From positions 75,479,410 through 75,543,409 of the forward strand of contig NC_134839.1 in NCBI RefSeq assembly GCF_965363235.1: 64,000 bases of DNA, read 5' to 3'. The DNA is from Mytilus galloprovincialis (Eukaryota > Mollusca > Bivalvia > Mytilida > Mytilidae). A program made the translations under genes and the position numbers. This document shows, piece by piece, positions 57,214-64,000 of the stretch (position 1 is the stretch's first letter; every line of letters begins with the position of its first letter). The notes under the pieces are model-generated. The model ran no database searches. It worked only from the letters and a program-made list of their open reading frames with translations, and was not told the origin of the DNA.

Positions 57214-60200
57214 TTATTGTTCGTATCGTTCTAGTGTAGTGTTTGATAATATAAGACCTCCGACATTTGGATGTTTACTTTCCGTCTCCGAAACGAAAGT
57301 ACTACAATCAGTTGGACAATGTATCGAGGAAGCAACGTTATCGACACCTGCTTCTATTGATTTCAAATCACTGCTTTTGGTAATTTTAACAGTTTCTATT
57401 TTTTTGGTGTCTATTTTAGATTGGTTCAATTCTCCAATGTCCAATCGATTTTGAAGAAATGGCAAACTATCTAGATTGAATTCAACTTTCATTATTTCTG
57501 TGTAGGTTTTGGTATTTGTGTCTGTTGAAAAGCATAGAATGGCATTTGGTGATCCTCCCATTGTTCTGTTTATTTGAACCTGGAAAGTTAACGCATTTTC
57601 ACTTGAGACTGACAAGAAAAGCATCCACAAATGAGCACCACTGCCTGATTTTAGTCCGATACATCCTGCCGGACGTAATTTGAATCGTTGGTATGGTGTT
57701 AAACCCAAATTCTCGGACTTGTGAATAAGAAAGTGTCCCTCTTGCTGTTCCTTAGTTATCAGTAACTTGGTCTGTTCTGCGCGACAACAATTGACTCTTA
57801 GCCGTAATGTTGATGAATTTCTCTTCAGAAAATGAACTAAAATGTTGCACAATATTCTACTGCCATAAAACAAATTCAATTCATCTGTCAATTCTATCTT
57901 CGAGATTTTTTCTTCTTTAATCTTAAGTACTGCTGCAAAAGATACTCTGTAAAAAAATGCCATATAGAAGTTCAGTTATAATGGTCAAACACCAAACATA
58001 TAAAAAAAAGATAAATAGTCAAGCATAAACTTTTGTAATAGCATTCACCCTGTTTAATGCGAAGTCTACTAACTTTCTTTTTAAATTGAGTGTGAATTAA
58101 TTATTTCTTTCGACGTTTCCATCAATCTCTACTTTAAATTTCTTTGTACAAAGTAAATAAAAATATGTCGCTTGTTTTTTGTTGCACTTCAGTGTTTCTG
58201 TTGCTTTGTTGTTTTTCCCTTCTTCTTGATGTGTTTCCCTCGATTTTAGTGGATTTGTTTGTTTCTCAATAGAATTATGACTTTTGAACAGCGAAATACT
58301 TCTGTTGCCTTTATATAGTACAACATATTTCAAAATAGGGTTTATTGGATCAATTTTGTTTAGGTTGTTAATGAATCTCTTGTAAACCTCATAACGACTT
58401 TCAGAACCAAGAATATTACAGTTTGTGTTCTTGTCAAATATAGCCTATGGTAGTTATTTACAATTGCGTCCTTTGGTTTATTGAAAAAGTTGTCTCATTG
58501 GCAATCATATCATAAATGATTTGGAATCATCGAAGCTTACTTTAGTGGTGGTAAAGTACACATCATTTGAAAAACTTATTATAAAAATCACAAATACCCG
58601 TCATATCCATAAAGAGAACCACTGTAAATAGAATCTGCACTCTTCTTTACGGAATCAACAATAGAAGCGAATCCATTCTTGTAACCAACCAATAAAACTT
58701 CTATTTTTGACTTATTCTGAGGCTTAAGAGGAACGTTGGTGAAGGATACCACTACCTTAATTGGTTTTAAGAATTTCGCCTTATCATATTCAAAGTTGAC
58801 TTTGTTGCTCACATGTTTGACATGTCGTGTAGATGTGTGAATATTTCTGGAAAACTCAACGTCTGGGGTGTGTACCTAAAACAATCCAAGTACAAAGTGT
58901 ACAGCTATATGCCAAAATTTCATTTAAAATAAATGTGTAAAAAATATGTACATAAAAAAATAATGAGTACATGTTTTCATTCTTATATTGTGGGGTTGTT
59001 TGTCGATCATTCAGACATCAAAATATTGCTTTCTTCAATTCTTCAATTTGTTACATGTATTGTAGTCTTCACCAAAAACCAAAGAGAAATTATATTTTAA
59101 TAATTCAATCGGGATTACATGTATTGTGTATTTGGCCTTTTACGCATTTTTTTATTCGATTGTCACTGAAGAGTCCTTTGTAGACAAAACGCGCGTCTTG
59201 CGTGAATATAAAATTGCAATCCTGGTATCTATGATCAATTCAATTATTATATTATGTTATATGCTCAATTCAATGATCAGATGTGTATCGGATTCTGATT
59301 AGATTAAAACAATTCCGAAAACCACACATCTAATGGACAGGTTTAAGGCAAAAAGGAAACATCTCTTGGTTCACATTCTATACTAACCATATACCTAAAG
59401 TTTTCATTTGATTTTACACAATCCTTATCAAACTTTAGAATACATGCACAGCCATCACGGATGTCTATTTCAGTTCCCAATGGATTAACAGTCGCATTCA
59501 TTCGCTTTGTCTGAATAACTATTCCAAAACTATGAAGTTGATTGCAGTAAAATTCAGCAAAACCATTCTAAATATAAATATAATATCATATAAGTAAGGG
59601 AGAAAGCATCATATATATCATATCAGCCATTGTTGTCTTAAATAGCAAGACAAATTTCCATTTTCAAATTTTATTTCTGAAATAAAAATAATCTGTAGAT
59701 AAAAATAAAAATATTTGGTGTGAGTGCCAATGAGACAACTCACCATCCAAGTAAAAAGTAAACAATTATAGTTCAAAGTACGATCTCCAACACGAAGCCT
59801 TGGCTCAAACGGAACAGCACGTTATAAAGGGCCCCAATATGACTTGTGCAGAACAATTCCAGTAAAACTGTTTTATCTTTTAAAAACGTGGATGCTAGAT
59901 TTTGTTTTGTAACAATATTTGATTTTTTTAACACCGAAAAAAATTAGTTATTTTATAAAAAAAAACAAATCCAAATTCAAAACAGGTAAAACTATCAAAA
60001 CAAAACAAACAAAGCATAAAAAATCTATCAAGACATAATAAGGTAACCAAAGCTACCGTTCTAAAACTAAGAACACTCTTCCAGAACTTTTTTTTGTATT
60101 GAAATTAGTTAATTACGAAATATTTTAATGAATTTTATGTGATATATCAAAATAGATAATCACTTTTTGAAGGACAATACATGTAACTCATAATAAGATG

Positions 60201-61588
60201 GTTTCAATTATATTACATTTAGGAAATGTTCTACTGCTGATAATTTCTATGGATGTTTTTGGAGAGATAAAGATAAAAAGCAAAACAATAGATTGATTTT
60301 GAAATACATATTGAAAAAAAGTTTTAAAACATTCATGAAAAAAGAGATTCACAATTTTCCTAGAACTCAAAATATTGTATACACTAACTTAATTCCTTTA
60401 ATAACTTGTATGAGGCAAACAACCAGACAATGTCTTTTTAATTGATTACTAAACACATTTCATAAACTGAATGAAAATGTTGCGATCTTTGCAAATTTTT
60501 CGATTTTAGGACTTTATTCATATTATGTTTTAATTCATGGCAATGTTTGATCATTCAATATGACTGTCTTTAATTACCCTTTCAAAAAGTTTTTATTCTT
60601 CGATAAGATATCAGTGCTACAAATTAACATTTTCTTAGTTTAATTTTCAAGTGAAGAATAGCAGAAGTAACAGGATGTTACCGCTCTGACTTGCCTTATC
60701 TCTGCCAGAACCATTCTGGCACGCATTAGTTCCGCTCATACCTCTTCTGACTCGTCTTACTTCAGTCCCGAGTTTTAATGGTGTTCATGTTGTTTGCTTT
60801 AAAGGTTTTTTTTTGTAAAGCTTTTTGTTTGATTAACGTCAAGTGTATAGTGTTTTGGACTGTTGTTTGTTCGTCCTTAACATTTGACCATGTTTTTGTT
60901 AAAGGATTATGAATACTCTTTTATAATGTACCCTCCAAAAAAAAATAACTAAATAGGAAAATGATGCGTTTTTAGCTATTTATTGGACATAAATCTGAAC
61001 AATAAATACTTAAATGTTATAAATAAGAGGACATGTGGATATTGTTAGGAAAGACACGAACCCAACTATTCAAAAACAACAAATTACTATAAGTATAGGT
61101 GTAGCAAAATTTACCTTTACAGTGGCTTGAAACATTTTCCACTCTAATCCGTCATTTATCCAAGCAAAAACCTCGTAAAATTGGCTCACAGTCTTTTCAA
61201 CGAAAGAATCTCTAATTTTGACACTGAAACTCACTTGGTCGTTGTACTGGGAAGGTATATTAAATTTAAAAGAACATGTCTTATCTAATTTTTCTTTCTG
61301 AACTTTAACACAAGGATTTCTATTTTCTTCGTCCTGCCGTGGAACAGTTCTGAAGATATCAGACACAAATGTTTGTTCCAAAGGGAGGTTTAAGAATTTG
61401 AGTGAATTATTTTTCTCATCTGCTGTCCATTTGGTGGTTATGAATTCATTCAAAATACTATATAAACTGCTTGGACCTGTAATACTGACATCATTTTCTA
61501 GGTTGATAGTACATGTAGTAGTTCCAGGTTCTGTATCATCTTCAAAGTCGGACGAATAGCAGTCATCACTTGAGTTTCTATCATCCAT
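57214..61588 (-). CDS. Beta-rich adaptor-like protein, tentative ZU5/UPA-like (paralogue 2)
   Basis: Four exons in coding order: 61588-61115, 59567-59388, 58875-58598, 57946-57214 (1665 nt, 554 residues). The start ATGGATGATAG is the first in frame. The N-terminus is acidic and Ser-rich (MDDRNSSDDCYSSDFEDD), unlike the paralogue. Then follow SFKFNIPSQYNDQVSFSVKI, W-K-M-F-Q-A-T-V-K at the exon end, FYCNQLHSFGIVIQTKR opening a 180-nt exon, and a final exon with LTDELNLFYGSRILC, CCRAEQ and YQRFKLRPAGCIGLKSGSG. Introns fall at the same places and phases as in the gene at 48659-54013 (after VK, after YM, and inside a D-G pair). It has a unique C-terminal tail of about 75 residues rich in Lys, Ser and Thr. 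No death domain, signal peptide or membrane helix. The ZU5/UPA relation is inferred by eye; a role in intracellular signalling is possible. Confidence 0.65.
58140..58330 (+). repeat. GGTTTCCCTC/ATGACTTTTGAA-type repeat fragment (intron of paralogue 2)
   Basis: It contains CACTTCAGTGTTTCTGTTGC, GATGTGTTTCCCTCGATTTT, AATTATGACTTTTGAACAGC and CTTCTGTTGCCTTTATATAG. It is the same family and orientation as the fragment in the intron of paralogue 1, but in the following intron (between the last two exons here), so the two insertions look independent. Confidence 0.5.
59150..59245 (-). repeat. Mussel GTACCAGGATTATAATT-type repeat, minus orientation
   Basis: Read on the minus strand it gives ATACCAGGATTGCAATTTTA, ACGCAAGACGCGCGTTTTGT and CTACAAAGGACTCTTCAGTG, matching the plus-strand copy at 62189-62340. 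The family is very common in mussel DNA. Confidence 0.6.
59715..59870 (+). repeat. CAATGAGACAAC-type interspersed repeat (intron of paralogue 2)
   Basis: GAGTGCCAATGAGACAACTC, ACCATCCAAGTAAAAAGTAA, AGTACGATCTCCAACACGAA, GCCTTGGCTCAAACGG and AAAGGGCCCCAATATGACTT occur in order. This copy differs from the others in its second half, so it may be a separate subfamily. Confidence 0.55.
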
Positions 61589-64000
61589 TCCAATTTTTCT
61601 TATCTTTTATCAAAATAAGAAGATGAAGTAAGACTGACAATGAACAAACTATTTATACATGTAAGATCAAAAGACAAATATATGAACATATATTCTAGAT
61701 CACCGTATTGTCTTCGACAATTAGGAAACTCATACCGTAATATAAGCTATTATAATGAATAATTATAATAACAAACGGTCCCTGCCAGAATGATAAATTG
61801 GGGTAAAAAATTCAACTGAGAATTAAAAACTAATTTTTCAAAGAGCAATTAAAGGTTTTTTCCATCCCCAAATGATCATATTTTGAAACGAAATTATAAA
61901 AAGCTTGTTTAAAAAGTCATGTGTGGTGTCAGACGATAGCTTACGTAAAGCGTATCCCAAAAATATATGATTTCAATACATTTTTGCTTAAAAAAAGTAA
62001 TGTGTAATCCTAAATGCAAAAGACCTTACGTCCCAGGCACTTCTGGAAATCGGAAAATATCACCTTATAGTAAACAGATATTTAACAGAGACTAGTACCT
62101 CTGTATATAGACATAGTATACAGTTATTTTTGTTAATGTAAAACTAATGGTTGTGGTGTGATTATTACTTCCTTCAAAATAGTTATCAAAGGTACCAGGA
62201 TTATAATTAAGTACGCCAGAGTCGCGTTTCGTCTACACAAGACTCATCAGTGACGCTCTTATCAAAATATTTATAAAGCCAAACAAGTACGAAGTTGAAG
62301 AGCATTGAGGATCCAAAATTCCAAAAAAGTTGTGCCAAATACGGCTAAGGTCTGGGATAAGAAAATCCTTAGTTTCTCGAAAAACTGTAAAACAGGAAAT
62401 TTCTAAAAATTACCACATTATTGATATTAATGTCAACCAGTAATATAGTTATGAGTTGACGGTAGTTGTGTTTGCTCCACAAGATTTTACCCTAGTTTTT
62501 AATTGTGCAATTTTTTTATTTTTTTTGTGTAATTTTTTGTGAACTGTTGAATTCGTATTATTGTTTTTTAATGATGGCTTTATCTGTTTTCCTTATCTTC
62601 TGTTTTGCTTGTCTGCATAAAATCCGATGCCCCTTTCAATTACTTTGCAAAAAGCAAGTGTTTTAACAAAACATTGCAACCAAACTATATTTTGATTTCC
62701 TCCCTTTACCTTCATATACGTTTAAGGTTTATGACCCCTTCTGTGGCATTTCAATTATAAAATTTAAAAAAACGCAATAGTATCTTAACAGAAAAGACAA
62801 TGAAAAATATAGATGGACCATTTTTGTATATATGTCAAGGGGAAACTTCGTTCAAAGCATTATTATTTATAGTTTAATTGCATTTAGTATAAAAAGAGAA
62901 TTTGGTGAAAATAAAACCATGATGTTTGTAAAAAATCCGCAGTCTTTAATACAGAGATTTTTTTATAAAATTTTTAAATTACTCTTATGACTTATTACTC
63001 TATTACTTCTTTTCTATATGATCAGCTAGCGTTTAGAAACAGTGTACTTGAATTGGTCTATATTTATATTAAAATTTTGTTTTAAACAATATCAAAATTT
63101 ATAAACTTGTTTTTAGGAAATCATTGCTAGCACTGCATGCAATAATCCTCTTTCAATCAAACATCGAATTGCCAAATATGAGCGTACGAAGGGAAAGGCT
63201 GTGGATTTTCTATAAAATTTTCATATGTTTAGCATTGAATCAACACAAGTGTACATAATCCTTAAACATTAAAACTCTTCAGGCATACCAGGTTTACAAT
63301 TGTATATGCCAGATAAAAATAAAAGGTTTACAGACACTATGACTAGTTTTTTACCGTTATGTAATTCACAGATGATGACGGTTATGTCCGTATTATTGTA
63401 CTACATGTAACAATATTCCCATCCCCTTTTCTTCGAATGTGACAATATTAGATTTATCACTGAGGTTATACTTACCTGAGCATTACGACGATACCACATG
63501 TAACACATGATTTCTTTACACTTCAAGAGCATATGAAATAACTCCGGGTTTTGGTGGGGTTCATGTAGATCAGTTTTCAGTTTTCTTTGTTGTGTTTTGT
63601 GTACTGTTGTTTGTATTTTAATTGTTTTTCTTTTCTTGTCATGCTATTATGAGTTTGTTTTCACCTGTAAGTTTGAAAATCCCTTTTGGTATCATTTGCC
63701 TAGCTCTCTTTACAATGCTGTTTTTATCATTTTACATCAATGTTAATATATACCTAATATATGTTTACATATATTTATTTATTTAATAAAATGCAATAAA
63801 ATTATATTATTGTACTTAAATGTAATACAAAATATGAAACTTACCAACGTGATTTTAACAGTGTAAGGTTTGAATTATTTTAAACCTAACAAAACAAAGA
63901 CTTTCACTTTTCTGTTTAAACGTAACTTGATATATATTAATCGTCAAATCCACTAACAATATAAAACGTATTATTATTTGAAACAATAAAAAAGATATAC
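61589..64000. other. Upstream region of paralogue 2; repeat at 62189-62340 and possible untranslated exons
   Basis: A plus-strand copy of the mussel GTACCAGGATTATAATT-type repeat lies at 62189-62340 (AAGGTACCAGGATTATAATT, AAGTACGCCAGAGTCGCGTT, CAAGACTCATCAGTGACGCT). On the minus strand, donor-like CAG|GTAAGT stands near 63474 and TTG|GTAAGT near 63842. They could end 5' untranslated exons of paralogue 2 or belong to a further gene beyond the window. The stretch 63575-63710 resembles the GGTTTCCCTC-type repeat. No coding gene. Confidence 0.35.

Noticed and set aside
1-64000. CRISPR arrays, bacterial operons or ribosomal RNA
   Set aside because: The window has spliced eukaryotic genes and transposon repeats; no evenly spaced direct repeats with unique spacers, no Shine-Dalgarno-led gene runs and no rRNA-like conserved stretches were seen.

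Overview
The window looks like a stretch of bivalve mollusc nuclear genome, most likely a mussel (Mytilus or a close relative). Grounds: it is AT-rich and gene-poor, its genes are split by introns of 1-5 kb, and it is crowded with interspersed repeats of types I know from mussel sequence (repeats bounded by ATGCCCCCGC/GCGGGGGCAT, repeats beginning AGCTCACC, fragments around CAATGAGACAAC, Penelope-like 3' tails ending near TTCCCCATTTCC, a tRNA-derived SINE). The species call is inference; nothing was searched.

Layout. 1-9 kb is one large non-autonomous DNA transposon (785-8992): 1.3-1.4 kb terminal inverted repeats, a 9-bp target duplication, a core packed with older repeats, and a second TTAA-flanked element nested in its right arm. 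9-18 kb is repeat-rich and gene-free: a decayed Penelope-like retroelement (11.0-12.9 kb), a 70-bp higher-order tandem array between inverted repeat fragments (13.1-14.0 kb), and a 2-kb element with 29-bp perfect inverted ends (16.1-18.2 kb). 18.4-28.3 kb is a five-exon gene on the plus strand for a 423-residue protein I do not recognise with confidence. Its first intron carries a broken LINE, a foldback element, a SINE and a long inverted repeat; its fourth intron carries two MITEs. 32.8-34.9 kb (minus) is an uninterrupted 671-codon TRIM-type RING/B-box gene. 40.7-47.6 kb (plus) is a six-exon gene for a secreted, probably membrane-anchored reeler-domain protein with an N/Q-rich repeat region. 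48.7-54.0 kb and 57.2-61.6 kb (both minus) are tandem paralogues sharing the same intron positions and phases and an exon of exactly 180 nt; I read them, tentatively, as ZU5/UPA-like adaptor proteins without a death domain. A near-palindromic TTAA MITE (54573-55285) lies between them.

How the genes relate. There is no operon-like organisation. The TRIM protein and the tentative ZU5/UPA-like pair belong to classes used in invertebrate ubiquitin and innate-immune/apoptotic signalling, and reeler proteins include secreted defence proteins, so a defence-flavoured neighbourhood is possible but is inference only. Exon-intron structures were assembled by hand from splice consensus and reading phase. 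In all four spliced models the phases close exactly to a multiple of three ending in a stop, which is the main support for them.
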